The position numbers and the translations under genes were made by a program. Source: Paenibacillus sp. PAMC 26794 (GTDB taxonomy: Bacteria; Bacillota; Bacilli; Paenibacillales; Paenibacillaceae). From it: DNA of 64,000 nucleotides. Position 1 is the stretch's first letter, and the number at the start of each line of letters is the position of its first letter. The notes under the pieces are model-generated. The model saw only the letters and a program-made list of their open reading frames with translations, did not search any database and was not told where the DNA came from. Shown one piece after another: positions 55,371-63,718 of the stretch. The stretch is from contig NZ_ANHX01000082.1 of NCBI RefSeq assembly GCF_000316035.1, positions 23,501-87,500 on the forward strand, written 5' to 3'.

Positions 55371-56246
55371 ATGAAACGCATTACCGCCGTGTTAATACTA
55401 CTGATCGTTACCGTGGGCACACTCTTTTTCGCCTATGAAAGCGAGAGTGAGGAACAACGGGACGGATTTACCGCTTATAGATTAATCGCCCATGCGATGG
55501 GCAGCATTCGTGATCAACCATATACCAACGCCTATGAAGCGATGATTGCCAATTACGAGAAAGGCACACGTGTATTTGAGATCGACTTTATGTTAACCTC
55601 GGATCGCAAAGCTGTAGCCAGACATGAATGGACCGCTAATATGAGCAAAATGCTAGGACAAGACGAAGAGCTTCCGGAGGATAAACAAGCCGGGGCACTG
55701 ACACATGATGAGTTCATGAATACGCCTATTTTAGGCATGTATCAACCCATGGATGCCGATGGCATTATAGATGTACTGGCCGAGTATCCGGATATGTATA
55801 TCGTAACCGACACCAAGGAACAGAAGGATGAGGATATTCAGCAGGTGTTACAGTCCCTGGTGGATGCAGCCAAAGAACATGATCCCTCCGTGCTGGATCG
55901 GGTGGTTGTACAGATCTATAACGAACAGATGCTTGAAACGGTGAAAGAAGTCTATGCATTCCCTTCCATTATCTATACGTTATATGCCACACAGGATACA
56001 GAAGCTCAGGTTGTTGATTTTGTGCAAAAGAATGATATTGATGCCGTGACTATGCCGGAATATAAAGTAAACCAGAATTTCGTCGCCAAGCTGAATAGTG
56101 CAGGTTCTGTCACCTACGTGCACACCATCAACGACACTGAACAAGTGGCTAACTATGAGAAATGGGGCGTGTACGGGGTGTACTCGGACGTGTTAACGGA
56201 GCAGGAACTGGATGAGATGAACACACGTTTTGCCTGGAAACCGTAA
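55371..56246 (+). CDS. Glycerophosphodiester phosphodiesterase-family exported protein
   Basis: 291 aa. Signal peptide or anchor (residues 4-22). A PI-PLC/GDPD TIM barrel is suggested by LIAHAMGS (His41), RVFEIDFMLTSD (Glu70, Asp72) and ARHEWT (His85), the usual metal and acid-base residues; the classical HRG is replaced by HAMG, as in a divergent subgroup. VTDTK and VVQIYNEQM are later strands. The substrate could be a teichoic acid or lipid head group, but that is inference. No SD stronger than TGAGGATGTG was found before the ATG. Confidence 0.8.
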   Translation: MKRITAVLILLIVTVGTLFFAYESESEEQRDGFTAYRLIAHAMGSIRDQPYTNAYEAMIANYEKGTRVFEIDFMLTSDRKAVARHEWTANMSKMLGQDEELPEDKQAGALTHDEFMNTPILGMYQPMDADGIIDVLAEYPDMYIVTDTKEQKDEDIQQVLQSLVDAAKEHDPSVLDRVVVQIYNEQMLETVKEVYAFPSIIYTLYATQDTEAQVVDFVQKNDIDAVTMPEYKVNQNFVAKLNSAGSVTYVHTINDTEQVANYEKWGVYGVYSDVLTEQELDEMNTRFAWKP

Positions 56247-56277
56247 AATGTCTTAATTATAATCATTACAGAATCCA

Positions 56278-56324
56278 AATCACAGGCTTTTCCATACCAG
56301 AAGAGGGAAATGCCTGTGATTTTC
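56278..56324. terminator. Terminator after GDPD gene
   Basis: AATCACAGGC pairs perfectly with GCCTGTGATT around a 24-nt loop, followed by TTC; imperfect T tract. Confidence 0.7.
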
Positions 56325-56423
56325 TGTTCCCCTTTTATACGAACATTGACACTCGATGCCTGCTGACTTAGACTTAGTTTACAAGCTTTCTAGGATGCAG
56401 AAGAACCTCTGGAGGAATGTTCG

Positions 56424-57119
56424 TTGATAGACATGATTAAGCAGTGGAGACATGTATTTAAGCTTGACCCGGACCGGGAGATTACGGACGAAGAACTCGA
56501 TCTGGTCTGCATGTCGGGGACCGATGCAATTATCGTCGGCGGGTCTTCCGGAATTACCTATGATAACACGGTAGACCTGATGTCCCGTGTGCGTCGTTAT
56601 GAGTTGCCATGTGTGCTTGAAGTATCTGACCTGGAGGCTGTTGTTCCCGGCTTTGATGGATATTTGATCCCGATGGTCTTGAATGCAACGGACAGCAAAT
56701 GGATGATTGGGCACCACCAGCAAGCCATAGAGCGTTACGGTTATCTTATCCCTTGGGATCTGCTGATTGCCGAGGGTTATATTGTGCTTAATGCAAACTC
56801 CACGGTAGCGCGGTTGACTGGTGCAGATACGGATCTGACGACGGGAGCTGCGGTGGCATATGCCCAGGCAGCGGAGCGTCTGCTCAATCTTCCCATTGTA
56901 TATATGGAGTACAGCGGAACGTTCGGGGATATGGAGCTTGTTGGTGAGACACATAGACAACTGGAGCGGGCACACCTCATCTACGGCGGCGGAATTGATG
57001 ATCTGGAGAAAGCCTCGCAAGCTGCCCAGGTGGCAGATACCATCGTGGTAGGTAACATTGTGTATAGCGATTTGACTAAGGCACTTGAGACGGTGTTGGC
57101 TGTAAAAGGAACCATTTAA
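56424..57119 (+). CDS. pcrB: Heptaprenylglyceryl phosphate synthase PcrB
   Basis: 231 aa. Transfers a C35 prenyl group to sn-glycerol-1-phosphate, giving an archaeal-type ether lipid in Firmicutes. TTG start at 56424, eight nt after GGAGG. TIM barrel with WRHVFKLDPDREI, IIVGGSSGITYDN phosphate site, YMEYSGTFGD and YGGGIDDLEKASQ, VVGNIVYSD. It begins the pcrB-pcrA-ligA block as in Bacillus, but a 462-nt gap with structured elements separates it from pcrA. Confidence 0.95.
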   Translation: MIDMIKQWRHVFKLDPDREITDEELDLVCMSGTDAIIVGGSSGITYDNTVDLMSRVRRYELPCVLEVSDLEAVVPGFDGYLIPMVLNATDSKWMIGHHQQAIERYGYLIPWDLLIAEGYIVLNANSTVARLTGADTDLTTGAAVAYAQAAERLLNLPIVYMEYSGTFGDMELVGETHRQLERAHLIYGGGIDDLEKASQAAQVADTIVVGNIVYSDLTKALETVLAVKGTI

Positions 57120-57192
57120 TCGGTTTAGTTTACCATTCCCCAATTTTCCCCTTATGATCTGCTAAAATAGAACCTTGCCCTTGCTAATTAAG

Positions 57193-57400
57193 CAATTCGT
57201 ATACAAGAGTAAGGTTTACACAGAAACGAAGTGTTCTCTCTTGTATTTTTACTACCTTTAAATATAAGCTAAACTAATTTTCACACGAGAACGAAGAGGA
57301 CAGAAATAAGCTGGAGAAGCGGAGCGTTCGCCTTTATTACCGGATTTTTACCTCTTACCAACAATTCGTATACAGGAACTATGTTTACACAGAAACGGAG
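57193..57400 (+). repeat. Pair of 39-nt direct repeats upstream of pcrA
   Basis: Bases 57193-57231 and 57362-57400 match at 33 of 39 positions, sharing CAATTCGTATACA at the left and TTTACACAGAAACG at the right. The second runs straight into structured element D; the first precedes the truncated copy C by about 60 nt. This suggests that a unit of leader plus element was duplicated. Confidence 0.7.
57289..57357 (+). repeat. Structured intergenic element, copy C (5' half only)
   Basis: Begins with GAACGAAGAG, then GACAGAAATAAGCT, GGAGAAGCGGAGCG and CCTTTATTACCGGATTTTTACC, matching the 5' half of copy B closely. The 3' half (AAATCC..GGATAACAGCGATCGG and right arm) is absent, replaced by the second 39-nt repeat. 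A decayed copy that cannot form the outer stem. Confidence 0.7.
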
Positions 57401-57406
57401 AGTGAA

Positions 57407-57511
57407 GCAGCAATCTGAAGAAACGAAGTGTTCGTGTTTATCACCGGGTTTTCCCTTTGATAAAGGGAATCAAAAAATCTGGGGATAACGACGATCGGAA
57501 GATGCTGCTGC
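57407..57511 (+). repeat. Structured intergenic element, copy D (short form), before pcrA
   Basis: Outer stem GCAGCAATCT (57407-57416) with AGATGCTGC (57500-57508), wholly different in sequence from copies A, B and E but still complementary. Junction GAAGAAACGAAGTG; inner hairpin TTATC/GGATAA, GGGTTTT/AAAATCT and CCCTTT/AAAGGG; then GACGATCGGA. Flanked by AACGGAGAG on the left and AATCGAAGTCCAAGT on the right. Ends 71 nt before the pcrA ATG. Confidence 0.85.
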
Positions 57512-57581
57512 AATCGAAGTCCAAGTGTAATGGATAGATCATTTATACCGACCAACCAACCAACGAAAGGAGCATGCATGC

Positions 57582-59939
57582 ATGCAACCTGTAAATATAC
57601 ATGATGCCGTTGCACGGCTTAACACCCCTCAACGGCAAGCCGTCGAGGCGACGGATGGCCCACTGCTGATTATGGCCGGAGCGGGCTCTGGCAAGACGCG
57701 GGTGCTGACACACCGGATTGCCTACCTCATTGCAACACGGAAGGCACCCCCGTGGGGCATTTTAGCGATTACCTTTACGAACAAAGCCGCTCGTGAGATG
57801 CAAGACCGGGTATCTCAACTCGTAGGTGGCTCCCAGGGCCGCGACATTTGGGTATCCACATTCCACTCCATGTGCGTGCGTATTTTGCGCCGTGACATTG
57901 AACGTATTGGCTTTACCTCCAACTTCAGTATTTTGGACTCATCGGACCAATTATCTGTAATTCGCAGCTGTATGAAAGATCAGAATATTGATACTAAGAA
58001 ATTTGAACCCAAAGCAGTTCAATCGATGATGAGCACGGCGAAGAATGAACTGATCAGTCCTGAGCAATATGAGAAACAGTCGGGAGACTATTTCGAAGGT
58101 ATTGTGGCGAAGGTATATAAGATGTACCAGAAACGGTTAAGAGCCAACAACTCACTTGATTTCGACGATCTCATTATGCAGACCATTCAACTGTTCAAAG
58201 AAGTGCCGGAAGTCCTCGACTTTTATCAAAAGAAATTCCAATACATTCACGTGGACGAGTATCAGGATACGAACCGTGCACAGTACATGCTGTGCCGCAT
58301 GCTCGCTGACAGCCACCACCACATCTGCGTTGTAGGAGATAGTGACCAGTCGATCTATCGCTGGCGTGGGGCGGATATCAGCAATATCCTGAATTTTGAG
58401 AAAGACTACCCTGAAGCAAACACGATTTTGCTGGAGCAGAACTATCGTTCAACTTCCAATATCCTGAATGCAGCGAATGAAGTGATCGGCCTGAATACAG
58501 GGCGTAAACCGAAGAAACTGTGGACGGACAAAGAGGGTGGTTCGAAGATCAAGGTGTACCGTGCGGATTCCGAGCATGATGAAGGGTATTTTGTTACCTC
58601 TGAGATTAGTAAAAATGTGAAGAACGGCAAATCCTATCAGAACCATGCGATTCTATACCGTACTAACGCCCAGTCCCGGGTTATAGAGGAAATTCTGATC
58701 AAGTCTGATATTCCGTATCAGATTGTTGGCGGCATCAAGTTCTATGATCGTAAAGAGATCAAGGACATTCTGGCGTATCTGCGCCTGTTATCTAACCCGG
58801 ACGATGATATCAGTCTTACCCGGATCATTAATGTACCGAAACGTAGCATTGGTGATACAACGGTAGCGAAGCTGGCGGCTGCGGCAGGAGAGCGTGGAAT
58901 TTCTATTTTCCGAGTGCTTCAGGTTGTGGACGATCTTGGATTTGCAGGCCGTACGCGGAATGCGCTGGTGGAGTTCTATGACATGATCGCTGCGTTGCAT
59001 CAGATGGTAGAGTATCTGTCTGTAACTGAACTGACCGAGAAGATTCTTGAGATGAGCCAATACCGTCTTGAGATGCAAAATGAAAATACACTCGAATCCC
59101 GTGCACGGCTGGAGAACATTGAAGAGTTCCTGTCGGTAACGATGGAATTTGAGAAAAATAATGAAGACAAAACGCTCGTGTCGTTCCTCACCGATCTTGC
59201 ATTGATTGCTGACATCGACAGCATGAACGATGATGAAGAGGATCAGAGCGACGCGGTTACCCTGATGACCATGCACAGCGCCAAAGGTCTGGAGTTCCCG
59301 GTTGTCTTTATCGTGGGTATGGAGGAAGGGGTCTTCCCGCACAGCCGTGCCTTTATGGACAATGAAGAGCTGGAAGAAGAACGTCGACTAGCTTATGTAG
59401 GGATCACCCGTGCAGAAGAGCAACTATTCCTGTCCTGTGCCCAGATGCGTACCTTGTTTGGACGTACAACAGCGAACCCGCCTTCCCGCTTCCTGGATGA
59501 AATTCCGGATGAGCTCAAGGAAGACACCTCTATGGCTCGTGGTGATCGCTACCGCCGCGGCAGTAGCGGAGGCGGCTCATATGGTGGACGTGGACTAGGT
59601 TCTAGTGGAGGCAGTAACTTTGGTGGTGGCACCAAGCTATTCGATCACCAAAGCAAGAGCGGTTCATCTGCTACCTCATCCACGCCAACTTCGCGTGTGA
59701 CTACAAGTGTCACACGCCCAACATTCTCTACGCCATCATCTGCTTCCAAGCCAGCCGCTTCTAATGGTGAAGAAGGGTTCAAGGCAGGAGACAAAGTGCA
59801 GCATGGGAAATGGGGGACGGGCACCATTGTTGCGGTCAAAGGGACAGGTAATGATACCGAATTGCAGATTGCCTTCCCGGCTCCGGTGGGTGTGAAACGT
59901 TTGCTTGCCGGTTTTGCCCCTATTACGAAAGTGGAATAA
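57582..59939 (+). CDS. pcrA: ATP-dependent DNA helicase PcrA (UvrD family)
   Basis: 3'-5' superfamily 1 helicase for repair, plasmid replication and removal of RecA or RNA polymerase. 785 aa. Motif I MAGAGSGKTRVLTHR, Ia TFTNKAAREM, II VDEYQDTN, III VGDSDQSIYRWRGA, IV QNYRS, V MTMHSAKGLEFPVVF, VI YVGITRAEEQL. The C-terminal 130 residues are a Gly/Ser-rich linker (about 650-715) and a Tudor-like domain (VQHGKWGTGTIVAVKG) that binds RNA polymerase in relatives. AAAGGAG nine nt before the ATG; the ATGCATGCATG run contains the start. Confidence 0.97.
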   Translation: MQPVNIHDAVARLNTPQRQAVEATDGPLLIMAGAGSGKTRVLTHRIAYLIATRKAPPWGILAITFTNKAAREMQDRVSQLVGGSQGRDIWVSTFHSMCVRILRRDIERIGFTSNFSILDSSDQLSVIRSCMKDQNIDTKKFEPKAVQSMMSTAKNELISPEQYEKQSGDYFEGIVAKVYKMYQKRLRANNSLDFDDLIMQTIQLFKEVPEVLDFYQKKFQYIHVDEYQDTNRAQYMLCRMLADSHHHICVVGDSDQSIYRWRGADISNILNFEKDYPEANTILLEQNYRSTSNILNAANEVIGLNTGRKPKKLWTDKEGGSKIKVYRADSEHDEGYFVTSEISKNVKNGKSYQNHAILYRTNAQSRVIEEILIKSDIPYQIVGGIKFYDRKEIKDILAYLRLLSNPDDDISLTRIINVPKRSIGDTTVAKLAAAAGERGISIFRVLQVVDDLGFAGRTRNALVEFYDMIAALHQMVEYLSVTELTEKILEMSQYRLEMQNENTLESRARLENIEEFLSVTMEFEKNNEDKTLVSFLTDLALIADIDSMNDDEEDQSDAVTLMTMHSAKGLEFPVVFIVGMEEGVFPHSRAFMDNEELEEERRLAYVGITRAEEQLFLSCAQMRTLFGRTTANPPSRFLDEIPDELKEDTSMARGDRYRRGSSGGGSYGGRGLGSSGGSNFGGGTKLFDHQSKSGSSATSSTPTSRVTTSVTRPTFSTPSSASKPAASNGEEGFKAGDKVQHGKWGTGTIVAVKGTGNDTELQIAFPAPVGVKRLLAGFAPITKVE

Positions 59940-59973
59940 GAACGAAACCTCCTTTTGCACGATAACGGAGAGT

Positions 59974-60120
59974 ACAGAAATAACTTGAAGAAGTGAAGCT
60001 AAAAGCTTTCCTAAGGAAAGCTACTTCGTAAGCATCTGCTCGCATTTATCCCTGGATTTCTACCTTTTAAATTGCATTAAAAGAAATCCGGGGATGACAG
60101 CGATCGGAAAGTTATTCTGT
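59974..60120 (+). repeat. Structured intergenic element, copy E (long form), before ligA
   Basis: Outer stem ACAGAAATAACTT (59974-59986) with AAGTTATTCTGT (60109-60120), one bulged A. Junction GAAGAAGTGAAG; inserted hairpin AGCTTTCC/GGAAAGCT as in copy A; inner hairpin TTATCCC/GGGGATGA, GGATTTCT/AGAAATCC with apical CTTTTAA/TTAAAAG replacing the CCC/GGG of the other copies; then CAGCGATCGGA. AACGGAGAG precedes it. Ends 68 nt before the ligA ATG. Confidence 0.85.
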
Positions 60121-60188
60121 TATCCGAGTTCAAGTGCAATAGGAGTGTTCGTTCTACATAGATCATATTAACGGAGGGATGGCCCTGT

Positions 60189-62210
60189 ATGGACCCGATG
60201 CACCGGATGGAGCAACTCGTTACCGAGCTGAACCAGCATAATTATCAGTACTACACGATGGATCAGCCACAGATCAGCGACAAGGAGTATGATCTTCTGT
60301 ACGATGAACTGGTTACGCTGGAACAGGAAAGCGGCATGGTTCTGCCTGATTCCCCAACACAGCGTGTGGGCGGCGAACTGCTCAAGGGGTTTACCCCGCA
60401 TCGCCATTTATCCTCCTTATGGAGTCTGGACAAAGCGCAGAATATTGAGCAGCTGCGCAGCTGGAATACCCGTGTACTGAAACTGATTAACGACTATAAC
60501 AGTAAAAATCCCGATAGGCCTTTACCGGAACCAGGTTATGTCATTGAGTTGAAGTTTGACGGATTGACGCTGAACCTGACGTACACCAACGGTGAGTTGG
60601 TACAAGCCTCTACGCGAGGGAACGGTACCGTAGGTGAAGGTATTTTGGCACAGGTGAGAACGATCCGATCCGTTCCGCTCAAAATTCCTTATACAAGCGG
60701 CACGATTGAAGTACAGGGTGAAGGTATCATGAACTTGTCTGTCCTGGATCGATACAATGAGACGGCGGCAGAGCCGCTCAAGAATGCGCGGAATGCAGCA
60801 GCAGGAGCGCTGCGTAACTTGAATCCGAAGGCGACGGCTGAGCGTCGGCTGAATGCTTATTTTTATAATGTTGGTTACTCGGACGACATTCAGTTTGTCA
60901 ATCATCAGCAGATGATGGATTTCCTGCGTGAGAACCGCTTCAAAGTTAATCCATCGATTACTTATTTCCATGAGTTTGATGATGTGATGGAACAACTGGC
61001 CGCGATTCAGGAGAACCGGGGGCAGCTGGACTATCTGATCGATGGGGCTGTTATCAAAATTACGGACATGCGCACCCGCGAAGTGCTGGGTTATACCGAT
61101 AAGTTCCCTCGCTGGGCGGTGGCATATAAATTCGAGGCAGAAGAGACCACGACGGTTCTTAACGCTGTGGTATGGAATGTGGGCCGTACTGGCAAAGTAA
61201 CTCCGCTGGCACGCGTAGAACCGGTTGAACTTGCCGGGGTAACGGTACAGAACTGTACTCTGAACAATGTCGGCGATATTGAGCGCAAAAATCTGAAGTT
61301 TGCTCTGGGCACACGGGTCTTTATCCGTCGCTCCAACGACGTCATTCCTGAGATTCTGGGTAAAGTGACGGAGGAGAGTGATGGCGAGGAGATCGTCTTC
61401 CCTGAGCAGTGTCCTGCATGTGGATTCCCGCTGGAGCAACGTGGAGCGCATCTGTTCTGTAACAATAGACTTGCGTGTAAACCACAAACGGTGGCACGTA
61501 TTTCCCATTTTGCTTCCCGTGATGCCATGGACATTGAGACATTCAGTGAGAAAACGGCGATTCAGCTGTATGATGAATTGAACGTACGTGAGCCTGCCGA
61601 CCTGTATACGTTACAGTTTGATGATCTGGTGAAGCTGGAGCGGTTTGGGGAAAAGAAAGCGAACAACCTTATCGCTGCGCTTGAGCTTAGTAAAGATAGA
61701 GACTTGGCTTCCTTCTTATACTCACTGGGTATTCCGAACACAGGTAAATCGACAACACGCATGCTCGCTGATCATTATCGAGATCTGCACGCCATTATGA
61801 ATGCAACCGTGGAAGAGCTGGTTGAATTACCCGACGTAGGTGGTATCGTGGCTGAGAGCATCGTAAACTTTTTTGCAGATCCGTTTACACAGGCTGCGAT
61901 TGAGAAAATGCTCAACTTGGGCGTGAAAGCTCAGGCACCTGAGGCACCAGCCGTTGCTGTTGTGGAAGATTCCTTCTTCAGTGGTAAAACGGTCGTCTTG
62001 ACCGGAACGCTGCACCAATTGACGCGGGAAGAGGCGACGCAAAGACTGGAAGCGCTCGGAGCGAAGGTGACAGGCAGTGTGTCGAAAAAGACAGATCTGG
62101 TGATTGCCGGAGAGAAGGCAGGTAGTAAACTAACCAAAGCCCATGATCTCGGCATTCCTACGATTGAGGATGAGGACGAACTTGTACGTCTTTTGAACCC
62201 ACAGGGTTAA
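60189..62210 (+). CDS. ligA: NAD-dependent DNA ligase
   Basis: Seals nicks using NAD+. 673 aa: Ia and adenylation domain with nucleotide lysine Lys122 in IELKFDGLTLN, OB fold (NVGRTGKVTPLARVEPV), four-Cys zinc finger (CPACGF..CNNRLAC, all four present), helix-hairpin-helix domain (about 450-580) and C-terminal BRCT (FSGKTVVLTGTLHQL). Several signature positions differ from textbook LigA: KFDG for KIDG, TRGNG for TRGDG, NARNAAAGALR for NPRNAAAGSLR and NNRLACKPQ for NxxCPAQ, so this is a divergent subgroup although its place after pcrA is standard. ATG after CGGAGGGATG. Confidence 0.94.
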   Translation: MDPMHRMEQLVTELNQHNYQYYTMDQPQISDKEYDLLYDELVTLEQESGMVLPDSPTQRVGGELLKGFTPHRHLSSLWSLDKAQNIEQLRSWNTRVLKLINDYNSKNPDRPLPEPGYVIELKFDGLTLNLTYTNGELVQASTRGNGTVGEGILAQVRTIRSVPLKIPYTSGTIEVQGEGIMNLSVLDRYNETAAEPLKNARNAAAGALRNLNPKATAERRLNAYFYNVGYSDDIQFVNHQQMMDFLRENRFKVNPSITYFHEFDDVMEQLAAIQENRGQLDYLIDGAVIKITDMRTREVLGYTDKFPRWAVAYKFEAEETTTVLNAVVWNVGRTGKVTPLARVEPVELAGVTVQNCTLNNVGDIERKNLKFALGTRVFIRRSNDVIPEILGKVTEESDGEEIVFPEQCPACGFPLEQRGAHLFCNNRLACKPQTVARISHFASRDAMDIETFSEKTAIQLYDELNVREPADLYTLQFDDLVKLERFGEKKANNLIAALELSKDRDLASFLYSLGIPNTGKSTTRMLADHYRDLHAIMNATVEELVELPDVGGIVAESIVNFFADPFTQAAIEKMLNLGVKAQAPEAPAVAVVEDSFFSGKTVVLTGTLHQLTREEATQRLEALGAKVTGSVSKKTDLVIAGEKAGSKLTKAHDLGIPTIEDEDELVRLLNPQG

Positions 62211-62246
62211 AGTGTAATCAGAGAGTTCATAATGAGGAAAAAGAAA

Positions 62247-62286
62247 AAGGCCCCCGAAGACACGAATATGTGATCGGGGGCTTTTG
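62247..62286. terminator. Bidirectional terminator between ligA and the molybdoenzyme gene
   Basis: AAAAGGCCCCCGA pairs with TCGGGGGCTTTT around a 16-nt loop; T-rich on both strands. Confidence 0.92.
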
Positions 62287-62344
62287 CTATTTATCTAAAT
62301 TATTTTTACAACGAATGAACGCTCACCAATCTTATCTTATCTGA

Positions 62345-63718
62345 TCATGATCCACTTAAATTGTTAGGGATGCGTTGAGATGCGCCTGTAAGCCATGCAT
62401 CCTTATCATATCCTCGTTCTTCCCAGTAACCGATATGATCGCTGTCGATGAGTTCAATGCGATTTAACCATTTTACCGATTTATAGGCATACATCTGAGG
62501 AATGACGAGGCGTACCGGACCGCCAAGATCAGCAGGGATAGGTTTGCCATCATGCATGACAGCGACCATAATATCTTCCATTTGCGCTTGATCCAACGTA
62601 ATCGCATCTGTATACACACCATCACCGGAATAAAATTTCACACTGTGAGCTTCCGGCTTTACCCCGGCTTGTTTCAAAAGCTGTGCAAGAGAAATGCCTT
62701 CCCAGGTATTTTTATATACAGACCAGCCCGTTACACAGTGGAAATCACTAACCTGTACGGTACGCGCGAGCTTCACGAACTGTTCCCAGTTCCAAACCTG
62801 TGCCCGTTCAACCAATCCATCGATTTGGAAAGACCAGTTAGCATTGGAGAAGGACGGTATGGGCGTAACCGTATATACGCGGAAATGACCTTCAGCTCCG
62901 CCTCCAATGGGAGGTGAAGAGGCAGACAGTGGTTCTGGCAATGGGATCATACGGTTAGGATCATTCTCCAGCATACTATCAATACTGTTATCGATCTTGA
63001 GATTTCGTCCTACCCAGGATATAAAAGTAGGACCAAGAGTCACGGCGAGACCAACCCCCACAGCAGAACGGATGAAAGCTCGTCGTGTATACAATGGTTG
63101 AGGTCGCTCCTCTGATTTGAGGGGATCTCTCTCGGAACTGCGATCAAACTGGGAAGAAGATATAGCAGCGGTAGTTTCGCTTTCCTCTGATGTTGAATCA
63201 GATGGATCAGCTGCATTTTTAGTTCGTGTTGAAGTTGTAGTGGTTTTAACCGCACGACGTGCAGGGTCCTTTAACCATTTGGTCCGAGTTATTGAGTGAT
63301 AGATGATATAAGGTAGGCCCACCCAAGTCAGCAGGTCATGGATCAAAAGTGCAGCATTCGACCATCGAGGTCCAGCCAGCTTGAACTGCCATAATACAAT
63401 ACCCGAGAGTAGCCAGCCTACCAGCAGCGCAAGTACAAAGATGGTGTTCACCCTTTGCCAAGGTCTATTACGAAGCTGTTTCCAGTGCTTTCCGGCCAAA
63501 ATCAAGTAATATACCACGGGTGCCAGCATAGCTAGCCCAACGATGATATGTAACCACTTTAACCATACACGACCGATTCCGAGTATCTCTCGCCAAAAGC
63601 CGCCTACCAGCATAAGACCTGATATAGCAAGGATCACAACAATCCAGGCATTCCAGGCATGGATGGAAACCAACTTTTTGCCGTAACCTTTGCGTCTGTT
63701 CTTCAACCATTGTTTCAA
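62345..63718 (-). CDS. Membrane cytochrome-b-like / molybdopterin oxidoreductase fusion (SUOX/YedY fold)
   Basis: 457 aa from a TTG at 63718 (GGGGTGATC upstream). Residues 1-150 are four transmembrane helices (about 23-41, 56-75, 92-110, 122-141) with His20, His57, His127 and His141 as possible haem ligands, like cytochrome b561. A cytoplasmic Ser/Thr/Glu linker (150-210) leads to TRRAFIRSAVG, a good twin-arginine motif (Arg212-Arg213), and a fifth helix (216-236). The rest is an oxidoreductase molybdopterin domain with the molybdenum-ligand Cys328 in DFHCVTGWS. Substrate unknown; sulfite oxidase- or MsrP-like chemistry is possible. Confidence 0.88.
   Translation of the reverse strand: MKQWLKNRRKGYGKKLVSIHAWNAWIVVILAISGLMLVGGFWREILGIGRVWLKWLHIIVGLAMLAPVVYYLILAGKHWKQLRNRPWQRVNTIFVLALLVGWLLSGIVLWQFKLAGPRWSNAALLIHDLLTWVGLPYIIYHSITRTKWLKDPARRAVKTTTTSTRTKNAADPSDSTSEESETTAAISSSQFDRSSERDPLKSEERPQPLYTRRAFIRSAVGVGLAVTLGPTFISWVGRNLKIDNSIDSMLENDPNRMIPLPEPLSASSPPIGGGAEGHFRVYTVTPIPSFSNANWSFQIDGLVERAQVWNWEQFVKLARTVQVSDFHCVTGWSVYKNTWEGISLAQLLKQAGVKPEAHSVKFYSGDGVYTDAITLDQAQMEDIMVAVMHDGKPIPADLGGPVRLVIPQMYAYKSVKWLNRIELIDSDHIGYWEERGYDKDAWLTGASQRIPNNLSGS

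Noticed and set aside
57120..57581. CRISPR array suggested by direct repeats before pcrA
   Set aside because: There are only two repeats with an irregular gap filled by a different repeat family, and no cas genes.
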